NCBI GenBank assembly: GCA_051208045.1
Contig: JBPJFY010000001.1
Location: 248,001-312,000 of the forward strand
Source of the DNA: LZORAL124-50-18 sp051208045
GTDB lineage: Bacteria; Pseudomonadota; Gammaproteobacteria; Pseudomonadales; Oleiphilaceae
Direction: 5' to 3'
DNA length: 64,000 bases
Shown here piece after piece: positions 43,700 through 53,382 of the stretch. The notes under the pieces were generated by a model. It worked only from the letters and a program-made list of their open reading frames with translations, did not search any database and was not told where the DNA came from. Each line of letters opens with the position of its first letter. Positions within the stretch are counted from its first letter, which is position 1. A program made the translations under genes and the position numbers.

Positions 43700-46600
43700 C
43701 AGCGTCTTCGGCTGGTGTACCTCAGCGGTTGTTGTTTGATGCTCGCTCAGGGGGGCAGACTTCATACTGGCCACCCAATGGGAAAGCGTTTCGATGTACG
43801 ACAGGATCACCGGTATCACGATCAGTACCAGAACTGTGGCGATGGCCAGACCAAAGGAGATACTGACGGCCATCGGAATCAGAAATTGCGCCTGTAGCGA
43901 TTTTTCAAACAGCAGTGGTAATAATCCGGCGATGGTCGTGAGTGACGTCAGCAGCACTGCTCGCAATCGTAAACAAGAGGCGGTGACCAGCGCTTTGCGC
44001 ACGGGCATGCCCTGTTCTCTGAGTTGTTTGTAGAAGGTGATGAGGATGATCGAATCATTGATCACAATGCCGGATAAGCCGAAGATACCAAACTGGGACA
44101 GGATAGTCAGGTCAATTCCCAGGAGCCAGTGCCCGAGAAATGCACCGCCTACCCCAAACGGAATGGCAAGCATGACGGCCAATGGCCAGGCGTAAGAGGA
44201 AAACACCCACGCCAGAATAATGTAGATCATAATCAACGCAAGCATAGCCCCTTGAGCCATGTCTGCGCCGGTTTCGGCCTGCTCTTCTGCCTTGCCCTTG
44301 TAGGAGACAGATAGACTGTACTTATCCACAATGCGCGGGATGATGTTTTCCTGTAACGAAGCCAAAACATCATTGGCATTGGTGACGGTACTGTCCACAT
44401 CAGCGGTGATGTGCACGCCAAGCTGCGCATCGGTATGGCGCAAGAGCTCCAGGCCCCGACGGGAATCCAGGTGAATCACATTCGCCAGGGGCAGTGTATT
44501 TCCTGCGGGGGTGACAATGGGGAGAGTGGCGAGCGTACGTTGGAAGTAGCGCTCCTGCTCTGGCAACATGATGCGCACTTCGATTTCTTCGTTATCGTCG
44601 TAGAAAATCTGTAACAGCTCGCCATCCAGCGCAGTGCGAATCTGTGCGCCGACACCGGCTACAGTGAGCCCGAGTGATTGGCCCGCTGGCGTCAGAGAGA
44701 AGATGTACTGCTGCTTGCCATAGGGCAGGTCATCCACAATATCGCTGACGCCGCTGAATACCTTCATTTCTTCGGTCAGTTCCACCGCAGCCGCCTTCAG
44801 TGCGTCGGCACTTCCACCACTGAAAAAGATGTCAATGTCTTTGCCGGGTGGGCCCCCGCGAGGGCTGGTGATGCTTAACTGCTCAACCCCTGCCGGTGCC
44901 GCCAGATTCGCCCGCCAGGCATCAATAAATTGTGGGTTGCGCACGTCCCGTTCATCGGGCATCAGCAGTTCTACGGTGACCATGCCGTATTGTTCACCGC
45001 TCTGGAAGCGCTGCCCGGCGTTAAACGTGGCACTGTTAATCCGCACATAGGACGCGGTGATCAGGTCGCGATCTGCTTTCAACTGGTCGTTGGTTTTCCA
45101 CAAGGCATGTTCCATGTCAAACGTGAACTGCTTGACGGTTTCCGGCGGTGTGCCTGCGGTGAATTTCACGCTGGCAAAAATCACTGAACTTTCCGGCTGC
45201 GGGAAAAAATGAAACTTGATCTGGCCAAATTTGACCAGCCCAAAGGCACAGATTAAGAAGGCCACCGCCAGCGACAGCGTAACCGCTCGATACCGCATCG
45301 CCAGGGAGACCAGGGAGAAAAACGTCTGATCCCGAAAGTGGTTGAATCGGGCATCCAGATAGGCGCGTGCCCGGCCGGGTTGCCGGTGGTGATTTTTGTG
45401 GAAACTGTGGCGCAGGTGGCCGGGAAGAATCAAAAAACACTCAATGAGCGAGGCCACAATCACGCAGCAGACGATAAAAGGAATATCACTCAGAATGGAA
45501 CCGATGATGCCGCCGATCAACATCAACGGCAGAAAGGCGGCCAGGGTGGTCATAGAAGACGACATGACCGGCACAAACATGCGCCGGGCACCGCCTTCAG
45601 CCGCCTGCAGTGAGCTTTCACCGGTCTGATAGTGCGTGAGAGCATCCTCGGCCACCACTATGGCATCATCCACAATGATCCCCAGCGCCATGATGAGCGC
45701 AAACAGGCTGACCATGTTGATGCTGCCGCCGGCAAAATAGAGCACAGCGAGGGTGCCCATAAAGGAGATAGGAATGCCGCAGGCCACCCAGAACGCAACC
45801 CGACCGTTCAGGAAGATAAACAGAATGCCAATCACCAGAATCAGCCCGGAGAGACCGTTTTTGAGCAACAGCTCAATACGCTGCTCGATAAAGGTATATC
45901 GCTCATCGGAGGGGATGAGTTCAATGCTGGGCGGCAGTTCGTCGCGCTTTTCTTTCAGCCAGGTGTGCATGATATCGGCGGACTTCAGCGAATCAGACGT
46001 TTCCGAACGTTTCAGCTGCAGCAAAACCGCAGGCTGATCCCGATAGTAGACCTCGGTACCGTTCGCTTTGGGGCGAAGTGTGACCTGCCCGATGTCCCCC
46101 ACCGTAAGTTTGCGACCGTCGGCCGTGGTGGCCACCGGGACAGACTCAAACCCTTCCACGCTTCGCCGCTTTTCCAGGCTGCGAATCTCCCGTTCTGCCT
46201 CGGACTGGCCGACCGCGCCCGCAGGCACATCCTGGCTTTGCTGGCGAACGCGCTCACCCAGTTGACTCAGCGACAAATTCAACGCCTGAATCTGCTGACT
46301 CGGAATCTCGATCGCAATTTCCTGTTGCGGCATGCCCACAAAGTCCACCTTGGCAACACCACGATCCAGCAACTCGCGTTCAAAGCGGTAGGCAAGCGGG
46401 CGAAGCTCCTCCAGGTGACCGGGGGTGGTGAGAATCACTGTGGCGATGGGCTCATAGCGCACGGCTTTCACCACTTCCGGGGTTTCGGAATCGGCGGGGA
46501 GATTGCGCACCAAACCCACATACTCTTTCACCTGGTTCAGCGCCAGCCCCATATCTGAGCCTTCTTCATACTCCATCACGATCGAAGCAGCGCCGCGCTG

Positions 46601-46882
46601 GGAGGTGGAGTTCATCTCCTTAACATTGTCGAGGTTGCGTAACTCCTGTTCCAAAGGGCGCACGATGGATTTTTCAACATCCTCGGCACTCGCCCCCGGC
46701 CACACTACGCGCACGCTGATGAAATCGGTGGCGAAATTCGGGAAGAACTGTCGGTTGAGTTTCGCCAGACCATACATGCCGGCAATGAGCATGATCAGCA
46801 TCAGCAAATTAGCCGCTACTTTGTGCTCGGCGAATCGCCCGATGATGTCCTGCTTGTGATGAGTGGTATAGGGCTCGTTCAT
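43652..46882 (-). CDS. RND-superfamily efflux transporter, HAE1/AcrB type, 1076 aa
   Basis: Inner-membrane proton-driven pump for hydrophobic compounds. The two-fold repeat of six helices with big periplasmic loops is clear. The proton-relay acidic pair is in helix 4, LIMALGIIVDDAIVVAEDAL; the first-repeat start is VAANLLMLIMLIAGMYGLAKLNRQFFPNF. Length matches the family. The C-terminus is encoded within the 93-base direct repeat, so the last 17 or so residues (DNSVSSQLKT) may have been reshaped by the recombination that created it. It overlaps the upstream adaptor gene by four bases (46879-46882), so the two are translationally coupled. No outer-membrane channel gene is adjacent. Confidence 0.93.
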   Translation of the reverse strand: MNEPYTTHHKQDIIGRFAEHKVAANLLMLIMLIAGMYGLAKLNRQFFPNFATDFISVRVVWPGASAEDVEKSIVRPLEQELRNLDNVKEMNSTSQRGAASIVMEYEEGSDMGLALNQVKEYVGLVRNLPADSETPEVVKAVRYEPIATVILTTPGHLEELRPLAYRFERELLDRGVAKVDFVGMPQQEIAIEIPSQQIQALNLSLSQLGERVRQQSQDVPAGAVGQSEAEREIRSLEKRRSVEGFESVPVATTADGRKLTVGDIGQVTLRPKANGTEVYYRDQPAVLLQLKRSETSDSLKSADIMHTWLKEKRDELPPSIELIPSDERYTFIEQRIELLLKNGLSGLILVIGILFIFLNGRVAFWVACGIPISFMGTLAVLYFAGGSINMVSLFALIMALGIIVDDAIVVAEDALTHYQTGESSLQAAEGGARRMFVPVMSSSMTTLAAFLPLMLIGGIIGSILSDIPFIVCCVIVASLIECFLILPGHLRHSFHKNHHRQPGRARAYLDARFNHFRDQTFFSLVSLAMRYRAVTLSLAVAFLICAFGLVKFGQIKFHFFPQPESSVIFASVKFTAGTPPETVKQFTFDMEHALWKTNDQLKADRDLITASYVRINSATFNAGQRFQSGEQYGMVTVELLMPDERDVRNPQFIDAWRANLAAPAGVEQLSITSPRGGPPGKDIDIFFSGGSADALKAAAVELTEEMKVFSGVSDIVDDLPYGKQQYIFSLTPAGQSLGLTVAGVGAQIRTALDGELLQIFYDDNEEIEVRIMLPEQERYFQRTLATLPIVTPAGNTLPLANVIHLDSRRGLELLRHTDAQLGVHITADVDSTVTNANDVLASLQENIIPRIVDKYSLSVSYKGKAEEQAETGADMAQGAMLALIMIYIILAWVFSSYAWPLAVMLAIPFGVGGAFLGHWLLGIDLTILSQFGIFGLSGIVINDSIILITFYKQLREQGMPVRKALVTASCLRLRAVLLTSLTTIAGLLPLLFEKSLQAQFLIPMAVSISFGLAIATVLVLIVIPVILSYIETLSHWVASMKSAPLSEHQTTTAEVHQPKTLSTETVDNSVSSQLKT

Positions 46883-48213
46883 GGTGTTTGGGTGGCCTCA
46901 CGCAATGTCACTTTCAGCCCGTTCACCGCCGCCGGCAATTGGGTGGTGATGATTTTCGCACCCGGTTCGAGGTCCTTGCTTTTAATTAACAACCACTGCC
47001 GATTTCCGTCGTAGCGCGTCCCGGTCCGCTCGACGGTCGCGCTTTTAAGGCGGCCTTCTGCCACCTGGTAAACACGGTCGGTACCATAGAGTGCCGAGAC
47101 CGGCACGGCGATCACATTGTCTACTTCCGGTAGATTGAACAGCACATCAATGGTGTGTCCCAGCACCAGCCGTGGGGAAGCGGATTGCGCGGAGTTGGTC
47201 AATGTAAAAAGCGCATCAATACCACCGCGACCGCTGTTTACTTCACCGCTCAGCCGATCCAGTATCAATGACACTTCCTGCCCGAAGGCCGTTGTGGACG
47301 CCAGAATTTTCTGACCTTTAACTAACGCATCAGCAACGCCCTTCATGGCGACCTCCGGGATCTGGGCGCGAACCTCCACCCGATGAACATCATAGAGGGT
47401 TACCAGCGGATCACCGACACGCACTCGCTCCCCGGCAGAGGCCTGTACTTGGGTGATCACCCCGTCAAAGGGCGCAGTGATCCGGGCACGATCCAGGTCA
47501 AGCTGGGCCAGATCCCGTAACGCTTTGGCGCGAATCAGTCGGGCAGTTAACTGTGCCAGGCGATTCGTGTGGTTTGTAATCGCCAACTTGCGTGTTTGCA
47601 GTGAGAGCTGTTGCTGTTCGAGGGTGCGCCGTGCCTGATCCATATTGGCTGCGCTGGAAACGTTGGATTTCTTCAGGCTACTTTCACGGGAAACAGCACG
47701 TTCAGCCAGGTCGACCAGTGCTTCTTCGTTTTTCAGGGAAGTCAGGTTTTGCGCGTGGGATTGATGCTCCATCGCCACCTGTGCTTCGATGTCCGCCACA
47801 TCGGCTTCTCGTTGGGCTAGATTGATACGTGCTTCCTGGTCATCAAGCTGTACCAGCAAATCCCCTTGCGCCACGTGCTGGCCTTCATCGGCAATGACCT
47901 TCAATACATCGGCCGACAGTGCCGATTTCAATGCTGAAGTGGCGGGCGACTCCACCACCGCGAGTAATCGCAGCTGCGGGGACAGTCGTTCCGGTGTTGC
48001 TGTCAGGGTATCTACCCCCCAGGCCTTTTCCACCTTTTTGGCCACCGGAGGCTCAGGTTTCATTGCCTTGAGGACCAAGAGTGTCAGCACCACCGTGGCC
48101 ACAATAACCAGAATGAGAAGTGCGCTCTTTTTTCGCGACCCCGGCATAACAGTTGCTGCGTTGTCATGGGCGTTAGCGGAATCGGGCGGAGTATCGGTCA
48201 TCATCTGTGTCAT
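46879..48213 (-). CDS. HlyD-family periplasmic adaptor of the RND pump, 444 aa
   Basis: Links the RND pump to an outer-membrane channel. A membrane anchor follows a 25-residue polar N-terminus (SALLILVIVATVVLTLLVL). The lipoyl-like half motifs are VIADEGQHVAQGDLLVQLDDQEARI and RITAPFDGVITQVQASAGERVRVG, framing a long alpha-hairpin (about residues 110-225). The beta-barrel and membrane-proximal domains follow. It starts the minus-strand unit, 284 bases from the next minus-strand gene; that gap shows no gene or clear promoter. Confidence 0.92.
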   Translation of the reverse strand: MTQMMTDTPPDSANAHDNAATVMPGSRKKSALLILVIVATVVLTLLVLKAMKPEPPVAKKVEKAWGVDTLTATPERLSPQLRLLAVVESPATSALKSALSADVLKVIADEGQHVAQGDLLVQLDDQEARINLAQREADVADIEAQVAMEHQSHAQNLTSLKNEEALVDLAERAVSRESSLKKSNVSSAANMDQARRTLEQQQLSLQTRKLAITNHTNRLAQLTARLIRAKALRDLAQLDLDRARITAPFDGVITQVQASAGERVRVGDPLVTLYDVHRVEVRAQIPEVAMKGVADALVKGQKILASTTAFGQEVSLILDRLSGEVNSGRGGIDALFTLTNSAQSASPRLVLGHTIDVLFNLPEVDNVIAVPVSALYGTDRVYQVAEGRLKSATVERTGTRYDGNRQWLLIKSKDLEPGAKIITTQLPAAVNGLKVTLREATQTP

Positions 48214-48497
48214 CTTACCGGCGGTCGAGTGAAAGTGGGGGCGAAGAATGAACGCCTGTTATACCATACGGGCGCGGGCTTTGTCTGGCTTTGCAAGCGC
48301 AATATTGACAATGTGTAATCGGGGTGGAGCACCTTAAAAAGCGCTTTAACGGTAATCCAAGTCAGTAAGGTCCGTGGACATGATAGATGCCAGTCGACGT
48401 ACCAGTAACCTGTTTTCCAGAGAGCGTTCAGGCTGGTGAGCAAAGAAAAGCGAGCTGAGTGTCACTGTCATATTGGACTGATATGTAATCCTGAATT

Positions 48498-49247
48498 TCA
48501 ACGCCACTGCTGAAGTATGTCTGTCAAAACCCCGTTGTGCCGAATTTCAGTCATGGCACGCTCAATGGCTTGAGCCGTCTCCTGTGGGAAGCTGCGTGCG
48601 CCTGCGAGGTAAATGTGTTTGGTCTCGCCCAGAGTTGGGCCAATAATCAACTCGGACGGCTCAAATCCATTCAACTTCCAATGGTAACTATCCACCCATT
48701 CGGACTCGATCATGCCATGGATGTATCCGGATTGGAGCATTTTTACGGCGAAGCTCGCGTCATTGAACTCAATGAGATTGGAAAAGCCCCGCGCCTTGAG
48801 CATTGGGATATGTGCTGAAGCGCGAATGATGCCCATGCGCAAGGGTTTTAGGGTCTCTTCGGTGATTGTCGAGGGAAGCTCAACCGGGTGTTTGGGCGAA
48901 GCGGCAAAGGTAATCCGCAACTCATACGAAAACAATTCAGTGATCCAAGTGTGATTCGGCTCCCGGCTCGCTGTTCGAGTAAATGGAATGATCGCGCTCC
49001 CCGGCTGATTTTGCACATACTGTTGCGCGCGTGCCCATGGCAGGGATAAATATCGGAAGGTGGGGCCTCCGTGCCGGGTAATCGCACCCAATATATCCAC
49101 AGCGATGCCGGCGTCACGCGCGTCAACGGTGCCACAAAATGGCATGGACTCATTGCGATACACAACAACATTCTGCGCATCGGCAGCGCTGGCGGCATTC
49201 AACCATGCGTGTGCACACAGGATCAGCAGGGCAACCCAATACTTCAT
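48498..49247 (-). CDS. periplasmic solute-binding protein, family 3 like, 249 aa
   Basis: A signal peptide ends near ASAAD (about residue 22). The mature protein has the amino-acid-binding-protein fold of short extracellular proteins (SBP_bac_3), with GIAVDILGAITRHGG after the first strand and PLRMGIIRASAHIPMLKARG and MIESEWVDSYHW further on. No transport partners lie beside it, so it resembles the many orphan family-3 proteins in this group. The ligand is unknown. It is the second binding-like protein in this part of the window (the other at 39169). Confidence 0.8.
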   Translation of the reverse strand: MKYWVALLILCAHAWLNAASAADAQNVVVYRNESMPFCGTVDARDAGIAVDILGAITRHGGPTFRYLSLPWARAQQYVQNQPGSAIIPFTRTASREPNHTWITELFSYELRITFAASPKHPVELPSTITEETLKPLRMGIIRASAHIPMLKARGFSNLIEFNDASFAVKMLQSGYIHGMIESEWVDSYHWKLNGFEPSELIIGPTLGETKHIYLAGARSFPQETAQAIERAMTEIRHNGVLTDILQQWR

Positions 49248-49398
49248 GGAATGCTCAATCCCCTTGGTTTGGTGATAAATTCAGTCTAGTTCACCCTAAG
49301 GTGGGCCGTCCAATGGCGAGATTCATAGCGAGAATGACTGGACGTTAACAAACCTTGACCCGAGTCGTGCCGTTGATACGTGCCAGCTAGGGTCAACT

Positions 49399-50322
49399 TC
49401 ACCTGATGTGCATCGCGAAAAACTCCCAAATGACCTGGCTGGCCTGAAATGTCGTGCTGGGTTCATCCCCCAATCTGCTGCCTTTTCGGCCCCCTGGCCA
49501 GGCATGGCCGTTGTCAGTGATCAGGTGAAACACCACGTCTGAACCTGCCGGGCAACGGTAGTACTCGGTGAGAGAATTCCCGCGCTGGATGCGTTTTGGG
49601 GTGGATTCACACTGGTTGGCTTTCGCCCAATACGCCGCCTGATAGCGGGCAGGTTGAGTGGGCGTGCCATCCCAGGCAAAAGCTCCTCTGCCACCGGGTG
49701 CGCCACCTTCTGGCTTGACTGATTGATCGAGCGCACCGTTGATAATCAGCACTGGCAATTGGGTGGCAGGTGGAGGTTCGTCACCGAAAAGCGTGGCCAC
49801 CACGGGAGCGATGGCGGTCAGTCGGTGACCGATTTCGATGCCGAGGCGATGGGTCATCATCCCCCCATTGGACATGCCGGTCACATAGACGCGCCGCTCA
49901 TCCACGGCAGCATGAGCGATGAGGTGCTCAATGAGCTGGCGGATAAAGCCCACATCGTCCACGTTGTTTTTCATGGCATAGCCACAGCAGTGTCCGGCAT
50001 TCCATGTGAGAAGCTTGTCCCGTTTCCGGCCGGACCCGTTAGGAAAAACGAGGTAAAACTGCTGGTGTTGCGCCAGGGTGAGAAATCCCGTCATCCTGGC
50101 TGCATTTTCCCCATTCCCGCCGCCCCCATGGAGTACCAGCACCAACGGGGCTTTGTGTTGCACTTGTTTCGGGCTGTAAAGCAAATAGGAGCGCGTCGCG
50201 TCGCCCACAGAGAGTGTGTGCTCTTCGAAGGGGCCTGCTCGACTTGTGCACGCTAGTAAAAGGAATAGCCCGCCCATCAGAATTTTGTGCAGGGTGGGAT
50301 TGTAAGGCGATTTAGGCTGCAT
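49399..50322 (-). CDS. PHB-depolymerase-like esterase (LpqC family), predicted lipoprotein, 307 aa
   Basis: An alpha/beta-hydrolase of the polyhydroxybutyrate depolymerase / feruloyl esterase group. The oxyanion segment is PLVLVLHGGGGNGENAARMTG, the nucleophile Ser is in VTGMSNGGMMTHRL, and the catalytic His is in TDNGHAWPGG; an Asp in NGALDQSV completes a likely triad. The N-terminus has a lipobox-like LLLACTS, so it is likely a lipoprotein. The ATG at 50322 is used; the frame could start from a GTG at 50334, and no ribosome-binding site clearly decides. Its natural ester is unknown. Confidence 0.85.
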   Translation of the reverse strand: MQPKSPYNPTLHKILMGGLFLLLACTSRAGPFEEHTLSVGDATRSYLLYSPKQVQHKAPLVLVLHGGGGNGENAARMTGFLTLAQHQQFYLVFPNGSGRKRDKLLTWNAGHCCGYAMKNNVDDVGFIRQLIEHLIAHAAVDERRVYVTGMSNGGMMTHRLGIEIGHRLTAIAPVVATLFGDEPPPATQLPVLIINGALDQSVKPEGGAPGGRGAFAWDGTPTQPARYQAAYWAKANQCESTPKRIQRGNSLTEYYRCPAGSDVVFHLITDNGHAWPGGRKGSRLGDEPSTTFQASQVIWEFFAMHIR

Positions 50323-50473
50323 GATTAATGGCACTCAATTGTTCATGATCTGGCGCGATGACGTGCTGGTCGAGGCATTTTCTATGGTGGAATCTATTCT
50401 CCTCAAAGAAGCTAAGCCGATTGCTACTGACACGAAATAGCAGGATGCAGTATAGTCCGCCGATAATGGATTG

Positions 50474-50659
50474 ATGAAACCGTTGCTGACGAGCAAGGAC
50501 TTCCATTTTCCGGACTACTTCCACGGTACTGCGCTTGACAGGTTCCCCAAGTACGCCGGGTACTGGGTTGGTTTCAATGTGGTCGCCAAGTACATGCAGA
50601 CAAATGCTTTATCCGATGAAGCGGCACTCTCGTTACCGGCAGAGGTGTTTTTTAACTGA
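50474..50659 (+). pseudogene. C-terminal remnant of a DUF2268-like predicted zinc protease
   Basis: About 60 codons read as the C-terminal end of DUF2268-type proteins (YFHGTALDRFPKYAGYWVGFNVVAKYM, then DEAALSLPAEVFF). The N-terminal part with the HExxH-type catalytic site is missing: upstream the frame meets a TAG at 50453-50455 and the adjacent sequence does not match in any frame that I could see. It is therefore a broken gene at the left edge of the accessory island. The identification is by remembered family pattern. Confidence 0.5.
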
Positions 50660-50695
50660 ACGTTTCAAAGAAACCCTGATAGCGAAGATGATCTC

Positions 50696-51190
50696 ATGAA
50701 GGTAAACCGGCATTGGACGCTAACTTTTGGTGGCTACAACAGGCAGGAGCTGATTTTAGCGCTTCGGCGGCACGGCATTGGGCTAAATGCCTACGCTGAA
50801 ACACTCCTCGCTGAAGACCGGTTTACCGAGAGTGGCGACTGGCAAGAAGCAACGCTCATTGAAACCAGTGTTCGCTGTTTGGGGCTAAGTGCTGGTGGGG
50901 TATACAGCGATATCGTGGATGCCGCAATAGAAAATGGCCTACAACTCTGTCCTCTGGAAATCGGGCCCTATTTCCGTTTGCAGTATATGACGCAGATGCC
51001 TGGCCCCTATCTGACGATTGCTTCTGAAAAGACGCAATGTGATGACCGTTACCCAAACGGATTTTATCTTCGCCACTATGATCAGAAGTTATGGTTACGA
51101 GGCTACCGGGCAGATTATGACTGGGTATGGGAGCCGGAGCATCGCTTCGCTTTCATGGAAGAGTGCCCGGAGCGACTAAAGCTCAAATGA
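50696..51190 (+). CDS. conserved hypothetical protein, 164 aa
   Basis: I do not recognise a function. It is a compact cytoplasmic-looking protein, with no signal peptide or membrane helix. It has a helical start (YNRQELILALRRHGIGLNAYAETLL) and a beta-rich end with GFYLRHYDQKLWLRGYRADYDWVW. The pattern CPLEIGPYFRLQY recurs in a widespread uncharacterised protein group. It lies at the left of the toxin-immunity island and could be an unrelated bystander. There is a moderate GAAGATG-type ribosome-binding site before the ATG. Confidence 0.7.
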   Translation: MKVNRHWTLTFGGYNRQELILALRRHGIGLNAYAETLLAEDRFTESGDWQEATLIETSVRCLGLSAGGVYSDIVDAAIENGLQLCPLEIGPYFRLQYMTQMPGPYLTIASEKTQCDDRYPNGFYLRHYDQKLWLRGYRADYDWVWEPEHRFAFMEECPERLKLK

Positions 51191-51268
51191 TATTCGGAAT
51201 TTAGCAGCCATGAGTTATCAGCACCTGGCTAAGCGTCCGGTTGCGCAGAGTTCAAGGCAATGAATTGA

Positions 51269-51358
51269 CCACTAGGGTTTGCCCTAGTTACGCAGCCCAA
51301 AATAATGCGGTAGAGTCCAATCTTTCATTACATCTGAGATAAAGGACTATGCGATGTT
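51269..51358 (+). repeat. first copy of the 90-base promoter/leader repeat
   Basis: This copy ends five bases into the toxin gene at 51354 and aligns without gaps to 54456-54545 (about 80% identical, and nearly perfect over the last 30 bases). It holds a palindrome CTAGGG-TTTG-CCCTAG (51273-51288), a candidate -35 TTTGCC and -10 AATAAT 17 bases apart, and a ribosome-binding site AAAGGA seven bases before the ATG. The palindrome covers the -35, so it could be an operator. The start codon itself is part of the repeat. Confidence 0.8.
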
Positions 51359-52670
51359 AATCATGGAAACCCCGGTCTCTGACACCGCGGGGCGTCTATC
51401 CCTCCAATCGGCTCCGCAGGAGAGCGAGACAAAAGCCACGCCTTCTGCGCAAACGCTGCTGGAAAAATTCTTCTCAACCGAGACCGGTCGATATGACACC
51501 AAAGGCCTGGCAGACAGTCTCCTCGAGATACATCAAAAAGACCCACAAATGGGCCAGCAGTTAAAGAATGACGTTGCCGCGATGCTGGAAAGCGCGGGCA
51601 ATCCACTCGACGCCTTTCACTTCTCAAAAGACTGGGAAGCAACGGTAGCCACGCAATTGCCGATGAATGCGTCTCAAGACTTCAGCGATACCGTAGCCGA
51701 AGCACTGTTCGGGAATACCATGCGCGTCATTCAAGAGAAACCAGATTTCTCGATGACGTCAACGGTGACGGGGTTTCTCGAGAATTTCGTGGGCAATACA
51801 GCGACGGACCTTCTGAAACTGAGCGCGATGCTGGATGATCTCAGCCCGGTAGGGCGAATGAGAAACGCTGCACTGTCATCACTGATAGGGGAGGACATTC
51901 GCAGCTTCAATCTTGTCGAGGATCTGGGCTTTAAAGCGGATCCTGGTCAGGAGTATGGCTATGCCGCGTCGGAAATCGTGGATGCTCTGGCACTGGCGAA
52001 GGGCGGTGTGAAACTGCTGGAGAAGGGGGCTGGCACCGCAGTAAAGGCGGCTGGAGATCTCTCGGACGCTATTATAAAATCGCCGCATCAAGCTTCTGAT
52101 CGAGTTTTAGATGCTACTGAATCGAGTGTGAGGAGTACCCGGGCAGGGGATAGCGCGGAATTAAATGTGCCTGTGTCGACCAGAGCAGAGACGACAAATG
52201 CCGATTTGATGCCGCCGGAGAGTGTTGTCCCAAACACCAATTTTGGTCAGTATTCTACCGCGATAGACAATAAAGTTACTGTTGTCAGAAAGAACGAAAG
52301 TATTCCTGATTGGGTGCAAGAAAGCTTCCTAGACTCCAATTATAGGACTGTCATCACAAATGAAGACATTACTGTTTATCGGGTGTTTGGCGGGAATGCT
52401 AATCCCCAAGGCGCTTTTGTTACTACAAGCCCTGCATTAAATAAGATTCAGGCAAAAATAGATGCGGCACTATTACCTGCATGGAAAAACACTAGAGCTC
52501 ATGAGGCTGAAATTCTAATACCAAAGGGTACCCGATTAGATATTGGCAAAGTAGCTCCCCAAACCATTGAGTCGACGGGTACTGTTTTGGATGGTCTGTC
52601 AGATCAATTGTTAATGCCACAAAACTGGCCGAAGGAGTGGATTCAAAACGTCAGAAATGTGGCGCCATAA
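51354..52670 (+). CDS. polymorphic-toxin-like protein with a C-terminal toxin domain, 438 aa
   Basis: Residues about 1-240 are a helical, moderately GC-rich domain with no signal peptide, Rhs, haemagglutinin or PAAR segment that I can recognise. From about residue 235 (52060) base composition becomes AT-rich. The C-terminal 150 residues contain ITVYRVFGGNANPQGAFVTT, EAEILIPKGTRLDIGKVAPQTIES and LLMPQNWPKEWIQNVR, a pattern seen in C-terminal toxin modules of contact-dependent and secreted toxins; the fold and target are not certain, though YRVxGG resembles ADP-ribosyltransferase-like domains. A small gene for a probable immunity protein follows 22 bases later. The composition step suggests a swapped cassette. 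Confidence 0.7.
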   Translation: MLIMETPVSDTAGRLSLQSAPQESETKATPSAQTLLEKFFSTETGRYDTKGLADSLLEIHQKDPQMGQQLKNDVAAMLESAGNPLDAFHFSKDWEATVATQLPMNASQDFSDTVAEALFGNTMRVIQEKPDFSMTSTVTGFLENFVGNTATDLLKLSAMLDDLSPVGRMRNAALSSLIGEDIRSFNLVEDLGFKADPGQEYGYAASEIVDALALAKGGVKLLEKGAGTAVKAAGDLSDAIIKSPHQASDRVLDATESSVRSTRAGDSAELNVPVSTRAETTNADLMPPESVVPNTNFGQYSTAIDNKVTVVRKNESIPDWVQESFLDSNYRTVITNEDITVYRVFGGNANPQGAFVTTSPALNKIQAKIDAALLPAWKNTRAHEAEILIPKGTRLDIGKVAPQTIESTGTVLDGLSDQLLMPQNWPKEWIQNVRNVAP

Positions 52671-52692
52671 TTTTAACGAAAGGAAATTTTTA

Positions 52693-52971
52693 ATGTCCAC
52701 TATTATTGATTTAAAAGGCCAGTTAGAGAAAACAATTCAGGCTCTAGAGTTGAAGTGCCAGTCGTCCAGAGAGCCGGAGGTCGATACTTATCTTGAAAAA
52801 TATAAAGATGTGCTAAAGATTATTGAATCCGGCGGATCAAAAGAGGATGTGACCAAACGAGCGAAAACACTATTAAATTGCGCTAGAGGATATATGGAAA
52901 CATCCAGTGACTATCAACAGGATTTTCTTAATGAGATGGGGAAAGCTGAAAAAATAGTGAAAAATTTATAA
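52693..52971 (+). CDS. probable immunity protein for the preceding toxin, 92 aa
   Basis: A small, helical, soluble protein (MSTIIDLKGQLEKTIQALELKC..., then NCARGYMETSSDYQQDFLNEMGKAEKIV). The GYMETSS-QDFLNEMGKAE segment is characteristic of a group of small immunity-type proteins found downstream of toxins of this class. The ATG at 52693 is chosen for AAGGAA eight bases upstream; the frame opens earlier at 52657, overlapping the toxin's end. It is AT-rich like the toxin tail. Confidence 0.7.
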   Translation: MSTIIDLKGQLEKTIQALELKCQSSREPEVDTYLEKYKDVLKIIESGGSKEDVTKRAKTLLNCARGYMETSSDYQQDFLNEMGKAEKIVKNL

Positions 52972-53112
52972 ACAGATGTTCGTGAATTACTATGTAGTTC
53001 CAGTCGAGGGTGTCAGAATTCTGTGTCAGCTTGTTCATTATTTGTACGTCAAATTGCCGTATGCTAGTATGTTTAAGTAGAGATGTTGAATTAGTCGTCA
53101 GGCAGGTAACCC

Positions 53113-53382
53113 ATGGCAACAAAAACGGAGAGAATTGAAGCACGTTTCCCGGCAGAATTGAAAGCGCTTGCCGAGAGGGCAGCCTTAGCTAGTGGATATA
53201 CGTTGACGGATTATCTCGCTAACCTGGTGCGCAATGACGCACCCAAACGAATCAAGGCACATAATGAACTGCTTTTGACCAACGAACAATTTGATCATTT
53301 TTTGGCAGTGTGTGATGAAGCTGCAGCGCCAAGTCAAAAACTGCGCGCGGTAGCGCGCAAACTGGATACAGAGGGTTTTTAA
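53113..53382 (+). CDS. TacA-like antitoxin (DUF1778), 89 aa
   Basis: A type II antitoxin with an N-terminal ribbon-helix-helix DNA-binding part (TERIEARFPAELKALAERAALASGYTLTDYLANLV) and a C-terminal toxin-binding tail (LRAVARKLDTEGF). DUF1778 proteins of this form repress their own operon and neutralise a GNAT toxin. The stop (53380-53382) directly abuts the start codon of the toxin gene. The 141-base upstream gap has no clear palindrome. Confidence 0.92.
   Translation: MATKTERIEARFPAELKALAERAALASGYTLTDYLANLVRNDAPKRIKAHNELLLTNEQFDHFLAVCDEAAAPSQKLRAVARKLDTEGF

Noticed and set aside
50312..50524. Small minus-strand frame upstream of the esterase
   Set aside because: No family pattern; it overlaps the DUF2268-like remnant and the esterase leader.
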